From: Filosporella fistucella
Lineage: Eukaryota; Ascomycota; Leotiomycetes; Helotiales
Reading direction: 5' to 3'
Assembly: GCA_030077755.1 (NCBI GenBank)
Contig: JAQJZZ010000017.1
Coordinates: forward strand, 1,860,001-1,924,000
Length of the DNA: 64,000 nucleotides
Part shown: piece by piece, positions 22,520-34,540 of the stretch
How the letters are laid out: each line of letters starts with the position of its first letter
Numbering within the stretch: position 1 is the first letter of the stretch
Notes under the pieces: generated by a model
Seen by the model: the letters and a program-made list of their open reading frames with translations, nothing else
Told to the model about the DNA's origin: nothing
Database searches by the model: none
Made by a program: the position numbers and the translations under genes

Positions 22520-22673
22520 AGAATTTAATTATTTTTTTGGTTTTTCTCATTAGTTTTGGTCAGATATTTTCGGTATCCATCGATCGGCCTGTGATTTTCT
22601 GAGATGTCCTCATAGCCTGAGCTAAAGTTACATGGACTTGCCACTTCCCTGTACCGGTCCTTTAATTGTAAAA

Positions 22674-22745
22674 TCCAATCAAAGCTATTTGTATTGCGTC
22701 ACAGGCCTATGTATTGCTTCTATGATTACTGCACTCACTCCACAC
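22674..22745. repeat. Direct repeat, copy 2
   Basis: Starts tccaatcaaag and ends with the same block as copy 1 (ends at 22745). It is 16 bases longer than copy 1 because of an internal insertion around cacaggcctatgtattgc. Confidence 0.55.
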
Positions 22746-23372
22746 AAAAAACCATCACTATCCTCACCGCAATTCCATACCTCCCTCATTTCAGCATCAA
22801 CTCAAACCCCTACTTCGACTAAAAGATGCACCCCTTCATAATTACCCCGTACGAATAATTCCCACAGAAATAGCGTGCAGAGCCAATTATACATTTCGCC
22901 CGTCTCACCCTGCATCTTGCATAGCACGCCGAGTAGAAGTATCAGCTCACCGCATGCTATCGCCCAATACCAACCTCTGATCAACGCCTCAATCTACTAA
23001 CGTCAGTACTCCTTCGGCTTTCTCAAACCCCATCCTCGAAGCCATGATAATCCGAGAAGTCAAAATAAAATTTGAAGGTGATCTGCTGACGTTCACATAG
23101 AATTATGCTTTTCACGGCACTGTTATATCTTCAGCCTAGCAGGGTTTATGATCGCCAAAATGAAATAAATAATAAATAACAGTAGATGAATGATGAAGAG
23201 AAAAAGAAATCATGGAAAAACGGCTTGTACAAGCCTCGCGCGAATCAAAAGCTCGAAACTTTATGTTCCACTTCGCCCTATTTCCCCTGAGCGAGGAACT
23301 ATCTTAGGGCTCTTTTATACCTATTGAGACGAGGTACGGTTTCGCGGCACGAACTAGCTGCTCCCGATTATC

Positions 23373-23398
23373 GGGAATGGGAATGGGAATGGGATTGG
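23373..23398. repeat. (gggaat)n microsatellite
   Basis: Three exact gggaat units followed by gggattgg. Confidence 0.7.
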
Positions 23399-24685
23399 AT
23401 AGGTGTTGACGAATGGGTGTTGAGAGATGGGATTTGAGATTGTGGTGGGACGTTAGGAGATGGAAGAAGGAAAGGGGTGGCGGAGGTCTGATGATGATGA
23501 TGAGGTGAGATTAGATGGGAGGGGAGGAATCGTGCCGTGCCGCGTCATTGTCTCTTTTATTTTGGAATTGAGGGTTTGGGTTAAGGGTTTTGAGATGGTG
23601 AGTGGTGAGTAGATATTTGTTGTTGCGAACCCTACCTCTTTGAGTGAAAAGTTCCTGATACTCTCCCAATAACTCCCTAAACATACATACATAAGGTACC
23701 CCTCAAATTTCACCCTCCTCTCAATCTCAATCTCCACCCTTCTTCTTATGACGTAATACCAAATACCTAATAATCCAAGTAAACCAGAAGAATAAAACGA
23801 AACAAATCAAGATAAGATTACCACCCTCCCGAATCCCGCAACCAAAGAAAATGTACTGCATTCCCCATGCCCAGCCTTAGCCAGCCGTGCGTGCTGTCGT
23901 CCACCAAACCTCGCCTAAGAGTAACGAGGTAAAGCCCCTGACAAGTTGACAGCGGCCACTAAGCCTCTCACGAAACACTCGCGAAAGCTTTACTTAGGAC
24001 GGGAATTAGGCTAGGAACCTTACTTGTCTCGTTAGGTAAGTCAGATCTCGATCGCCCGCTGTGGGCCGCCGGGAAATCTGAGATAAGGTGATGCCTGTGC
24101 GTTGGTTTAGGGTTTGGCGTTGTGGGGATTTTCCGCCACTGGGTGGTGGATTTGGGATCTGGATGCGGGAGGGAATGTGGATGAGAAGGAGGATGAGGAA
24201 TAAATTATATAGGTAGATTTTAGGAAGGAATTGTTGTTGGATTTGGATATTGAGTTTCGTTCAGGAGAAAGGTAACTTGCATGGAGTATATCGATCCGAA
24301 GAGGAAGTGGGGTAAGGATTCAAAGGGAGGAAGTGCTTTCTTATATGTTACTACCTATTACATCTTTTTTATGAATAGATGTTTGTTGATCAAGCATAAT
24401 ATATATCCGTAGTATAGAGATATATATATTCATAATGCATATCATAAATGCATAAATTCCCCTGACCTGACGTAAGTAATGCGCCTCGAGCGCTCCACGC
24501 GCATCAGGCGCTCTGAGAGCTAGGGACGAGATCCAATTTCGATTCATTACTTCATCATTCATTTAATTAATTTGAAATTCCAGCCGAGAGAGGGTAGAAC
24601 ACCATGAACCTGTTACAGTGGGATAAATCCGTCATAAATACACTCCATGCCTTAGATTTCGACATACGTCGCACTCTCGATTCTA

Positions 24686-26725
24686 TCACATTGAAGATGT
24701 TTTAGACATCAACCGAATTTTGCGGTATACAGATGGAGGGACGACTAAATGATCCCCATTCCCGTCTAGGTTTCCCTCATCCCTCACGTCTCTTTCTCCT
24801 CCTACCGTTCGAGGCTGCCCCTTCCTGGATCCTCGCCGCCTCCCATTAGGCACCGGAAGCGATACTTTCCCCTCCTTAGGATCCTTCAACCCATCCACCA
24901 CATTCAGGACACTAATCCTTTCCCACGAACCCATCAATTCTCTCAGCTCGCCTACAAATCCGTCTTCCTCTAGGACGAGATGATCTGTTGAGTCAGCGAT
25001 GGCGAGTCTTTGTGTACAAGATGGTGCTTCTTGGCTGGCGTCACGGAAACGGAAGATTGCTTCTGTGGAGGCGCCAGAGTTTGGGCGGGAGCGAAGTGCG
25101 AATGTGGGTAGGGAGCGAGGAGAGATGAGATCTTGATCCTGAGTGGTGTCGCTGGGAGAGATGAGAGAATCATACGTGTTTGCATTCTCGTGGGAGTTTT
25201 GCACTACCAGATGCCCCAAACCAACTGGGATATCCCGAGTCAGTGCCGCAGGCTGTGGTCTTCCTGGTCGACTGAGAGCGGGCAGTTGTCGTGAGCGACT
25301 AGGTAGAATGGAATCTCCGTCAAGTCTCGAGCGGTCTGGTTGAATCAAAGAAAGAGATTGAGCTTGGAGTTCCTGGATTGCAGTCTTGACTTCGGGTTCA
25401 GTGGGATTGATTGGCGAATATTCAGATTCAAGGCCATGAGCAGCAAATGCAGCTTGCCATGCAACCAGACAGCGTGGCAGATCATTAACATCAACATCAG
25501 ACAGGCTTTCTAATCTCACTGCATCCTCGGAAGCATCGTTAACATCAACATCGGACGGAATTTTTAGTTCCACTGCATATTTGGGAAAAGAGGCAGCAGC
25601 TTCAGCTTTCAGCCGCTCAATTTCCTCTTCCAGCTGCTGAATCTTGACATTCTGCCTCTCATACATCTCAACCATATGTCGATAATAAGCTCGATCATTG
25701 CCTCCTGTAACTGAAACCTCAATGACTTTCATCTTCAGTTCGTCATTTTCTCGTTGCAGTTCCTCGATCTTGATTTCGTTCTGACGATCTTTTACTTCAA
25801 TATATCGTGCTGTCGCTTCGAGACTATGCTCATAAGCTACATTTTCCCAGTAGTGCCATTCGGATAACAAAATAGCTCGATCCTTTTCAAGAGCGCTAAT
25901 GACTCGTTGTGATTTAAGACACGAGTTTTCCCAGGAATGTATAGTCGTTGGGGTCATGAAATTTGGTGGTGGATCAGGGTCATTGTGCATTGTCAGTTGA
26001 GACGGATTCGAATTGAGTGGGCCACCAGGGGCTGGGAGTCGCCTGGAAGACAGAGCCTGCATTTCCAAAGTAGTGGGATCCCGAGCGGCTGCTTGACGTT
26101 GCAGATCAGTGGCAATCTCAGGGGATATAGAAGGAGCTCGCTCCAACTTCACTTCACCTGTTGGATGTCCTGGTGCATAAGTGATGAACCTGGGGTCACT
26201 TGGTTCCGAAATTTGAAGAGGTCTACCAGCGGTCTTTTTCTTTTCCGAGAGAATCTTTCTCAAGAATGACTTGGACCGTCCTTGTGGGGTGGTAGGTGAG
26301 TGATTATCCATGTTCGGCTCATCGTTGCCCTGGATCAACTCTCTCAACAGTACTTGCTGAGATGTTTCTTTCCCTGGCTGTTCAGCTGAGTAAATTGTGT
26401 CCCCTATTACCACGGAGTTCCGATTTTGAGTCCTAGAATCTCTGGTATGCGAAGCACTGGACGTTAGTACAGGGGTGGACTGGGCGGGTTTCAGAATTTG
26501 GTGGAATCGGAAGGGAAGAGGTCTCGAAGGAAGCTGAGGTTCATCTGAAGGACTTCTGTTGTCGCCTGAATTAGAAGAACTGTGAACAGCTGAAGGGAAC
26601 CGAGTTCGACCCTGTTCATCCATTCCACGCTGCGATGAGCGAGGACGGTTGGGCTTTTGAGGGTGACAGATATCAATAGGGAATCTTGTTCCTGCAACCT
26701 GATGGGATGGGAGCGCTTTGTCCAT
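24686..26725 (-). CDS. Coiled-coil hypothetical protein, 679 aa
   Basis: A single exon begins at the ATG at 26725 (MDKALPSHQVAGTRFPID). Residues 1-260 are Ser/Pro/Arg-rich and disordered. About 265-385 form a coiled coil with heptads such as IKIEELQRENDELKMKVIEV and IQQLEEEIERLKAEA. Directly after it a short motif is duplicated: SDVDVNDASED then SDVDVNDLPRC. The middle is again disordered with many SPR/PSR sites. A C-terminal segment, VGELRELMGSWERISVL, looks conserved, followed by a basic tail. There is no catalytic or membrane motif. It lies just downstream of HEI10 on the same strand, but independent promoters are normal here and no link follows from this. Function unknown; a scaffold or cytoskeletal role is only a guess. 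Confidence 0.72.
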   Translation of the reverse strand: MDKALPSHQVAGTRFPIDICHPQKPNRPRSSQRGMDEQGRTRFPSAVHSSSNSGDNRSPSDEPQLPSRPLPFRFHQILKPAQSTPVLTSSASHTRDSRTQNRNSVVIGDTIYSAEQPGKETSQQVLLRELIQGNDEPNMDNHSPTTPQGRSKSFLRKILSEKKKTAGRPLQISEPSDPRFITYAPGHPTGEVKLERAPSISPEIATDLQRQAAARDPTTLEMQALSSRRLPAPGGPLNSNPSQLTMHNDPDPPPNFMTPTTIHSWENSCLKSQRVISALEKDRAILLSEWHYWENVAYEHSLEATARYIEVKDRQNEIKIEELQRENDELKMKVIEVSVTGGNDRAYYRHMVEMYERQNVKIQQLEEEIERLKAEAAASFPKYAVELKIPSDVDVNDASEDAVRLESLSDVDVNDLPRCLVAWQAAFAAHGLESEYSPINPTEPEVKTAIQELQAQSLSLIQPDRSRLDGDSILPSRSRQLPALSRPGRPQPAALTRDIPVGLGHLVVQNSHENANTYDSLISPSDTTQDQDLISPRSLPTFALRSRPNSGASTEAIFRFRDASQEAPSCTQRLAIADSTDHLVLEEDGFVGELRELMGSWERISVLNVVDGLKDPKEGKVSLPVPNGRRRGSRKGQPRTVGGERDVRDEGNLDGNGDHLVVPPSVYRKIRLMSKTSSM

Positions 26726-27110
26726 TCCTGCAACTTAAAGTGTATTGTTACTGTTATTTCAACAGAGACGACGTTCTTTTCAACAGCTGCGATCAGTCTG
26801 AGAGGTCAAAAATCGAAAGAGAAAGATTGTATATTACACAATGCGATGAGAAAAATACTTATAGCCAGATGATACGGTCAGAGCCCACTCCTGTCTCATG
26901 GGTATACCTTGGAACCCATCTTTATTTCTTTGTATAGAACCACACATTGTCCCCACGAACACAAAGCCATTGTTTTATTCGTTGTTATGATTCCAACAAA
27001 GAAGCGTACTTCAAGTTATGACGGTTGCTCTTTCACTGACTTGGAGACAAGGCACTCAGTTAGTTGCTAAGATTAGCGGGGTAGAATAAATTGGTAGCAA
27101 ATGATTTCTT
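26726..27110. other. Intergenic between HEI10 and the coiled-coil gene
   Basis: This 385-bp spacer carries the 3' end of HEI10 and the promoter of the coiled-coil gene. Nothing else is seen. Confidence 0.5.
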
Positions 27111-28781
27111 TCAATAGTGATGTCCATTTGAGAACATGTTGGGTGTCGCAGAAGTTCCGAAATTTGTGACACGTCCAACAGGCGGATAGCCCGCAGATCC
27201 AGATCGTTGAGCAACTGTCGCATAGTTAGTAACAATAAGTGAACTGTTTTCAAGACCGATAAACCTCTAGCTCGAACCACTGGCCTAGCAGAACCAGTTA
27301 CAGGAACACCACTCGGGTGACTGACTTTCAGCCCAGCGCTCATGCCATACCCTGCAAAGCCGGAGGTTCCATTGTTATTAGTGCTGAGACCAGCAAGAGG
27401 TTGTCTTGGAGAGATTCTTCGTAGTGCTTGCATGGGTGTTGAAGATATTCCAGCGCGTGGCAAGTTGACGAGTCCAATACGAGGTGATGGACGGTGTCCT
27501 CCAAGTCTTTGGCGATGAGTTGAAGGCGTTTGATTTGGGAAGTTTTATAATTGACGTGTCAATAAGAAGATGTGCTTGAGAATTTTTCACACTTACGAAA
27601 ATTACCGACTTGGCTACTGAGTCCTGCCCATAATTGCTCTCCATTTCCAGCGTGTCCTGGCTGGGTTATTGTATTGTTGCCGTGATCACCACTTCCGCCA
27701 TTATATTGAATGCCACCCGGTTGTTGTGAGAAAAGCGGAGGTGGTGGACGCTCGTTTTGGTTTTGATTTGGGCGGATATTTTCGGATTGACCTTGATTAT
27801 GGCTTTGATTGACCTTGTCAATGTATCTATTACCCATTCCTGATGCCTGGATTGTGTCTTCGACAGCAGCTGACGCAGCATTTTTGACCTGACCTATGAA
27901 TGAGCGTCGTTTCAACTTATCATATTGCTCCTGAGTTTTATGGCAAATGCGAGTTTTCTCGTTAATGCTCTGTACAAGTTCGCTGTTCTTCTTACGAAGA
28001 TCATCCCGCTCGTTCTGCATATCTCACAATGTGTTAGCAGACCCGATCGGAACTGGACTGGGTCCCCCTTACTCGACACCTTTTCTCGTAAGGTTGAAAT
28101 CTCGGTATTTGCATCGTGGATTATCTTGTCCCATTGAGCACTCAACGAAGCATATTTTTCTGTCAAGTTTTTGGCCAAGTATTCCTGGTAAACACTGACC
28201 AGATCAGCAAAGTTGCAATATGTCAGGTTGGGAATCGTACATTTCTTGTGCTGCTTGATACGCCCAGAAGCTCAATGCCCTTCCAGCTATCTCCATGACG
28301 ACAAATGGTCGCAGGCCACTGAGAACGCTAGTTTTGTAATCTTCGGTGGGCTTCAAATTCGTAGCAACAACATCATCGGGATTGGCAAGCTGCATGTCAC
28401 AAGCAGGGCATACTGGACGTTGACCATCTCGCTGTCCAGAGAGTTGGCACTGGTTGGAACAATTGAGACAGAATATATGCCTTAAGAGATTAGCAGGAGT
28501 CATACATATAACATTGGCCTGGCTCACCCGCAAGTCGTAACAACAGCGTGATCACTGAGCTCGGTGCGGCATTTCAGCACATTGCATCGCAAAGTAAACT
28601 CCATGTCCGTGAGAGCGGCATACAATTGATGTGATGGAGAGAGCTACAATTATCGAGATTGATGTTGGGGTTGTTGAGATGGAAGTGAAAGAAGGAGGTA
28701 CCTTACCTCAAGTGTTGTTTCCACCCCCACATTCCCCACGCTAGTCTTATTTCGTTCCTTCGAGGTTGATTTGAACTCCAT
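27111..28781 (-). CDS. hei10: HEI10/CCNB1IP1-type meiotic RING E3 ligase
   Basis: Seven exons: 28781..28707, 28643..28528, 28480..28241, 28194..28073, 28022..27597, 27498..27265, 27214..27111; 438 aa. The RING (about 45-88) shows CNVLKC, TTCGHIFCLNC and CPAC. The family signatures DYKTSVLSGLRP, VMEIAGRALSFWAYQ and VYQEYLAK match CCNB1IP1/HEI10, and a coiled coil (NMQNERDDLRKKNSELVQ) and a disordered Gln/Asn/Arg tail (RPSPRIGLVNLP) follow. HEI10 promotes crossover designation on meiotic chromosomes as a SUMO/ubiquitin ligase-type protein. Introns are 46-98 nt with good branch sites; the sum of exons is divisible by three. The first exon and the 98-nt intron are the least certain parts: translation could instead start at the internal ATG at 28604 (MEFTLRCNVLKC), giving 400 aa. 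Confidence 0.88.
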
Positions 28782-31700
28782 CGCAATCTTTTCAATTTAA
28801 TCCTCACAAATCACCTTACAATTCTATTCCATATCATATCGCCTTCATCCGAACATCCATGCGCCTACGTGCAAATTGAACAGTCGATTTCTTGTGTTGT
28901 GGGGTGATACTAACGTCCACTCATACGAGTACCCGATCAACATGCAAGCCGCCTCAATCTCCCTGTTCTTGAACAACAAAGAAACTACAAATAGGGAAAC
29001 CTTCTTGTCTCAGTAATATGCTTCAACAGATAGCAACTTCCTAATTCTATTCTCTTTGTCACGACAGACACTCGTTCCTTTTTAAACTCGAATCGAATAC
29101 ACATGAGCGCAATTGCGCAACAATTCGGTACCTGCAGCTGCCCTGGCAGGACCGTTATGCGGGGTGTAGATCTCACCCCCCCATACTGTAGTTTTTCCGA
29201 ATATTGCCTCTGAGGATTATCAATTCACCGCGAAGGATGAAGCGCGACGAATGATATTTCGAGCTTCTGCTATAACAATTTTATCGTCCTTGAACACAAC
29301 GTGGAAAGACAAGATGTTGTGAGCGAAGCTTCCCCTTCAAGCTCAGCGTACAATGGTACTATGTTTGCATTTGGTTTGTCTGTTCAATATGCCAAACTTT
29401 CACGAGGTGTCTCAGTACCTGACAACCTCAAGTAGAAATCGTCTGCGAGAGGGGTTCATCAAATAAAGATATATTTTCCCGCTGAGTGGCTCACATCCGC
29501 AATTCTCCTCTGTCATTTCCCCTATTCTTGACTGCGCGCCATGATCATTCTTGTTTCTTACTGTCATCGCAGAACGTCACTTTTACTGCTCAGTTTTCCG
29601 GCTTGAAGCTCGTTACCATCCTGTATAATGTGCAATTGGAAGATGCGTTGTGTGATGTTCGGACAATGTCCAGGGGAGAATAATTCAATTCCATTACTGC
29701 AAGTGATGCTCTTAATAGCCCAGCTGTTATAGGCTTGCATGAATTGATGGAGTCCATCCCGAAGAAGGAGCTATGTCCGTACTGGTTATTCAAGGTTATA
29801 GGAGTCTTACTGCATTTCACATCTAGATCATCTCTTCCGGCAGTATACACGAAGAAGCGTTTCAGTCATGGGTGCATGCATCTCAAGAATTATACAAAAT
29901 GCATTTTGCTTGCGAAGGATTCGTATCTCGCAATGGCGACGTCGGATCCCGATGTCTTCGAACATCGAAGATTCCTCTCTGCAGGTCAAGAGCTTAGCTC
30001 TTCCATTCCCCCGAAACACCATGTCAACTATTATTACACGAATGAAAGGGTAGAAAACAGTTTTCACAGTGCAAGGACTGTTTGAATGCTAGTATTCCTT
30101 TTCATTGCTTATCTGTGTCAAAATCTGCAATAAGACCGAACAAAATGTATAATAGTGCTAGTCACAGGTACGGTTCATACTATCAGGTCTGGAACAGAAT
30201 ATCCTGCATGTGTTGAGGGATCAGAGCGTCATCAGCTATTATCAATGTTTCAATAACTGAAAACAAGACATCATAACATGCATCTCGAAGCATACGGATT
30301 CTCCATCAACCATACGCTTTCCCAGCCACATTGCGAATCACTCAGCGCGGAAGCCGCTATATTACATTAATGATATTACCACATGGCCAGAAGCAGTTTC
30401 TTGGCATGCTGATTGTAGTATAAGCGATCAAACTGATATGATATTGAGGCGAAATAAGTCTCCTTATGGCGCGCCTTCTGCAAGTCAACCTTTTAGGTGA
30501 CGCCCTCGAGACGCCCCAAGATTGTTCTATGAATCGAAACTTCTATCCCTCATCGCAGACAACGCCTCCGTATCAGATCACACGCAACCAAGTATCCCAT
30601 TTTCAACGTCATCAAAGTTCATTCTTCTATTACAGCCATTCAGCCGAGACGATTGCTTCCTTCTTACTGGCTCTTGAACGATCTTCTTACCCCGCAGAAT
30701 GCAGTACACTTCTCATACCCAGCATTTGACGAGAATATCATGATTCAAAAAAGGGGATCACCACCACCTCGAGCGAATACCCAGCATTATTCACATGAGA
30801 CTTGGGTCAAAGTAGGAGTCAGTAAGGAGGAATTGATGCGAGCTCAAATGGTTTGGGTCATACGGTACGCCAGATATTAAAAAATCCGGGATGTCTGGCA
30901 GTCCTATGATAGCGATTCGCCGGATAAATTAATGACAGTTCGGATAAAGGTGCCTGAATGGCAGTGGGATTGAGGGGCTCGATAATCCTTAAGACGAAGG
31001 TGTTAAGGCGATCAAGCACTGAATATGGATCATGGGGGTATATCACCAGAAATCGGAAATTCGTTGGTGATGGATTCAGGGCTCCAACTCGAGTATTCAT
31101 TCTCGTCTCGTTCTTTTTTTCTCCCCCGCGTTTTAACGTTTCACTCTTCAGGGCTCTCCCCCGCCTGACCAGGGAGCGACAGGCACGACCACGCGATCCA
31201 CGGTGAGGTTCCTGCCTCGACGCACGCCAGATCTACGCTCGTATGTACCAAATAGGCAATTCGTGATGCTATTCGCTCTTCTTTGAAATACAAGGATGAT
31301 TGAGAAAGGGATGTCGTACAGGCATAACCTGGGCAGCATTCAAGGGTTCGCAAGCTTCGCTTTGTGAAGAAGGTTAATCCGTGAACACCCTCTTTGCGGC
31401 CGATGATGCTGGGCCGCTGGCTTCTAGCTGTTCCGATCCAGCTCGTGGCTGCGTCTGGTTGGTTATCCGGACAATTGATTTTGCTGTCCCGTGGACTCTT
31501 ACCTCACTTCCACCTCGCAACTCATGCATACAGGTGAGTACTTGCAGATAGAGACTTGCACGCGAGACAAAATGTGAACAGGAGAACGGTCTGGACACGG
31601 CTGGTGGAATTATTGGCTGATGAATTGGAGATTGGCAGCCGATATAGGAGAAGGAATAATAATCATCCCATCTCCTATGGCCTTGTTCTTGAATTGAAGG

Positions 31701-34440
31701 TATGGTATGTCTATTAGAAATCCGAATTAATCGCATGTTAGTTTAGTCCAGATTTCCCGTCTTGACAGCCGATACAAAAGTATGACCGTACCACCAAAGG
31801 TACCTGCTGGTACATACCATTCCATTACCCCCGATTCCCGAGGCACGTACCACCCGCTCGTCGGTCCGTAAAACCTGCACCTTAGACTCTGGCTTAGGGC
31901 AAGCTTTCTCATGTCTATCCGTATTCTCATCGCTGATATACCTCCCCTATCATATAATATGTACTCGGAGTAACACACTATCAGGTAAGACGAGCATTGC
32001 AATATATACACTACATTAGCTGTCTTACTTCACCACGACATGTCTGTGAAATACCCAGCTGATTTTATCATACATCTACCATTATAGATACGTACCCTCG
32101 GTCTCATTTCGTCGCACTTTTGCATTGGATCGGGTTCCGATCAATTCATCAAAACTGAGGCGAGAGAGCTAAGGTACCTACATTCATGTATTACGAGCAG
32201 GTGGTGTCATGAAGGCAAGAATATATATTTGATTTGAGCGACAGATAATTCGTGCTCTGTAAAGCAGCATGCGAGGCGGCTGTAGGATGTGGAGAGTGCA
32301 CGCGGTATACCTACCTTACCTTGACATTTTGCGCGCGCCAGGTAGGGGGAGGTAGAACTTTTCGCCGAGGAGAACCAAGGTGGCCCGACTGAACGTTGTA
32401 CACTTAGAGGGGTACCTACGCTTTCGTGTGTACCATGGGACAGAAACTTGAACTAGACCGGCTTACGATAGTTTGACCGTAGAATAATTGCATGCGCTTT
32501 GATGATCTTGGGGTCTTTCCGTGATAGGTAGATGGGCAGCAAAACTGGGTTTTATGCTTGTTTGAGAAGAGACTGTTGGTTGGATTGGAGGGAGTCTGGG
32601 TTAGGAACTGGGATGGTTGAGACCAAGAGCGGAAAGGAGTGGATAGAGAGAGAACAGAAGTGGTGTTGCGAGAGGCGTTGTTCTGGAGTCTACCTATTTG
32701 TAAAGTAAATAATTGACCCTATTCCAGGGCCATTCCCGTGGCGTCGAGAGCGGTAGAGTAATATATCAAACTTTGATAGTCATGTTGTTAGGCGCTCGCC
32801 ACAGTATACATTTTCCTCATAGCTCTGGGTACCTACCTACTGTAGCTTGCGGTATAGTGGGGTCAGTCGATGGAAAACCAACATGCACTCCACATATGAC
32901 AGCTGAAAAGAAACCCAAAGAAAGCTGTTGACACGTGCGAGATATAGATTAAACATTTCATTTCCATTTTCTCTGCCGCTTTGGCTACGTACCTCTGGAG
33001 GCAGAGCGAGGAGAGGTAGGGGAAGCGAGCTTAATCTCACTCTTGCATTGGATGTTTGACGGCACGGCAAGCAAGCGTTCACACTTTCTTTTCTCGTTAA
33101 ACTTCTCCAGCTTCGGTCAGCGAGCAGCGCATAAGGGCAGGCAGGTTGGTTCTTTCGTCTCCGGGTATCGAGCTGGAGAAACGGTGGCGGGATCCACTCT
33201 TTCTGTCAGTTTTGGAGGGCTAGATGTGTAGGTGATGGACTGGAATGGGATGGGGTTTATAGTACCTGGCAAGTTGTGCAGGTGGTAGACAGGTAGTCTT
33301 TTTGTGGAGTGTGCATGGTTTGGTTTGGATGGATGGAGGGGGGATGATGGGGAGAGATGCAAGAGATGGTTGGGGAATACGGTGTAGGATGGGATATGGA
33401 GAGGAATGTGTGTGGACGGCATGGAAATGAAAATGTATTCAGGGATTCCGTTCTAGAGAGATGGGTTTGAAATGGTGGGAATATCAGATCAGATTCAGAT
33501 CAGATGAGATGAATCTACTATAAGTGCATGGAATCGAGATTGACAAAGAACAGGAGATACCTATACAGAGTAGATAGGCACGCCGCCCTGTTCCTTTCTT
33601 TCCTTTCCTCTCCCCTGCAACGGTATACCAGCCATGAAGTGATAATAGCGACTAGAAGGCGAGAAGAACAGTCTTTTGTGGTTGTTTGGTAGCGAAGAAT
33701 AGGGAACATGGATGTTGATGCAGTTTTTTCAGCGAGTCACAATACCACTGAGTTACCACACCAAGTCAAGTCGGGGATGTATGTGAGGGTGAGGATGAGG
33801 CAGGGTAGGAGAGGTAGGTAAGGGAGGTAAGAGAAGTTTATGGTCAAGCCCCTTCAAGTTGGTTTATTAACTTGACTCGGTCTACCACTACCATACATAC
33901 GACTACCACTAACACCACCTTACCTTAAGTCAAATCTTTACCAACAACCCTCGTCCAACCCTCCCCTACTCCCCAGACTTTTTCACCCCTCCCCCTCCAT
34001 CATCCCCCTTCTTTTCAACCTACTTCATACATACATAGTACATACATCTTCAATCTTCATCTACATCCACCTTCCCCCTTTTACATCTAGTGTCATCACT
34101 TGCCCTGTCTGAAGTGGCATTGGTGGCAGATCCAGCTCGTTTCCCCAGACCCTCCACACTTCCACCCCATCCAAGTAAGTACATGACACCCAGCGGCTTG
34201 ACCGGCGACCTTCACCGATATGTCTAAACCCCAAGAGAATTTTAGAGAAAAAATATACCACATATATTGTTGCATACACATCACTGCCACTAGAAGAGAC
34301 TTTCCCTCGTCTGTTATTCTCTACCACCCCTACTCTCTCTCTCTCCCCTCCCTCTCCGTCCGCCCCCTGTTCGAGGATCTCGCTGCCGGCTCTAACCTTG
34401 TCTCTTTCTCCACATCTTATAAATGGGGCATATAGCAAGC
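28782..34440. other. Gene-free interval of 5.7 kb upstream of the Zn2Cys6 regulator
   Basis: The first few hundred bases hold the HEI10 promoter. I find no supported gene in the rest. There are ggtacct words at 31.8-32.9 kb, a gatca-rich tract at 33486-33512 and a sharp change near 33.85 kb from G/A-rich to C/T-rich plus strand. This looks like regulatory DNA of the downstream regulator, perhaps with noncoding transcripts. Confidence 0.45.
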
Positions 34441-34448
34441 CTTCTATG

Positions 34449-34461
34449 ATATATATATATG
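34449..34461 (+). promoter_or_regulatory. TATA-like element of the Zn2Cys6 gene
   Basis: An AT alternation (atatatatatat) preceded by a long CT-rich tract (34320-34370). It lies about 80-90 bases before the start of the ATG-free leader, which suggests a transcription start around 34480-34540. Confidence 0.4.
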
Positions 34462-34540
34462 TACCGTTCGTACAGTCAGGGACAACTGGGAAAGTATTAA
34501 AGTAATCTGACTGCGGCACTTTGGCAGCTCCCACTTCATG

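Larger units (their letters stand above)
21760..24685. other. Gene-poor interval with a tRNA-like unit
   Basis: The only candidate gene is the tRNA-like unit at 22391-22519, flanked by a direct repeat. A (gggaat)n tract lies at 23373-23398. Around 23.6 kb the plus strand changes from G/A-rich to C/T-rich. The first 200 bases after 21759 probably include the 3' UTR of the 210-aa gene. No protein gene is supported. Confidence 0.45.
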
